A model generated the notes under the pieces. That model worked only from the letters and a program-made list of their open reading frames with translations, was not told the DNA's origin and made no database searches. Below are positions 6,130 to 6,204 of a stretch of 6,204 nt of DNA, one piece after another. The DNA is from Paracoccaceae bacterium. Lineage in GTDB: Bacteria; Pseudomonadota; Alphaproteobacteria; Rhodobacterales; Rhodobacteraceae. The stretch lies in contig PXES01000243.1 of the NCBI GenBank assembly GCA_003564655.1, positions 1 through 6,204 on the forward strand, written 5' to 3'. Positions within the stretch are counted from its first letter, which is position 1. Each line of letters starts with the position of its first letter. Position numbers and translations under genes: made by a program.

Positions 6130-6181
6130 GCGGCTTCGTGCCGCGCCCGCATCCCGCGCCTGACGGCAGGCGACAGGCGCG
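6130..6181 (+). repeat. GC-rich inverted repeats after the phosphatase gene
   Basis: GCGGC-TTCGT-GCCGC (6130-6144) begins at the first base after the stop. CGCGCCTG (6155-6162) is the exact inverse of CAGGCGCG (6174-6181) with an 11-nt loop; inside it CGCCTG-ACGG-CAGGCG (6157-6172) is a tighter alternative. No T-run follows before the window ends, so an intrinsic terminator is not shown. From 6182 to 6204 I see no feature, and no downstream gene start is visible. Confidence 0.5.
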
Positions 6182-6204
6182 CGCACCGAATCCGGCTGCA
6201 CCCA

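Overview
The window is a polyhydroxyalkanoate (PHA) storage locus next to a two-gene peptidase-subunit/phosphatase operon. It comes from a GC-rich alphaproteobacterium. The divergent arrangement phaZ versus phaC-phaP, the GYCIAG nucleophile box in PhaC, the CTGC-N3-GCAG operators before phaP and the pmbA/inositol-monophosphatase pair all fit Rhodobacterales (Rhodobacter/Paracoccus/Roseobacter relatives). I cannot name the genus from the sequence alone.

Layout. Positions 1-410 (minus): 5' part of a phasin gene (phaP), cut by the window edge. 411-550: phaP control region with two identical-consensus PhaR-type operators 28 bp apart, a plausible promoter around one of them, and a 12-bp direct repeat with T6 tracts. 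551-2353 (minus): full-length class I PHA synthase (phaC). 2354-2479: divergent promoter region with a strong stem-loop in the phaZ leader. 2480-3760 (plus): intracellular PHB depolymerase (phaZ). 3761-3998: non-coding, with a nested hairpin after phaZ, a set of overlapping hairpins and a terminator-like stem. 3999-5360 (plus): pmbA (tldE), the subunit of the TldD/PmbA protease that lacks the zinc motif. 5347-6129 (plus): an inositol-monophosphatase/CysQ-family phosphatase starting at TTG and overlapping pmbA by 14 bp. 6130-6204: no gene seen, two GC-rich inverted repeats.

How it works together. PhaC polymerises hydroxyacyl-CoA into granules, the phasin coats them and PhaZ mobilises the polymer. 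In related bacteria PhaR binds both PHA and phaP DNA, so granule formation frees the operators and raises phasin synthesis; phaR normally lies just beyond phaP, here outside the window. The pmbA-phosphatase pair is a separate translationally coupled unit with no evident link to PHA.

I found no mobile element, CRISPR array, tRNA/rRNA gene or undescribed multi-gene system. The points worth a second look are regulatory: the paired operators, the phaZ leader stem-loop and the mutually exclusive hairpins before pmbA.
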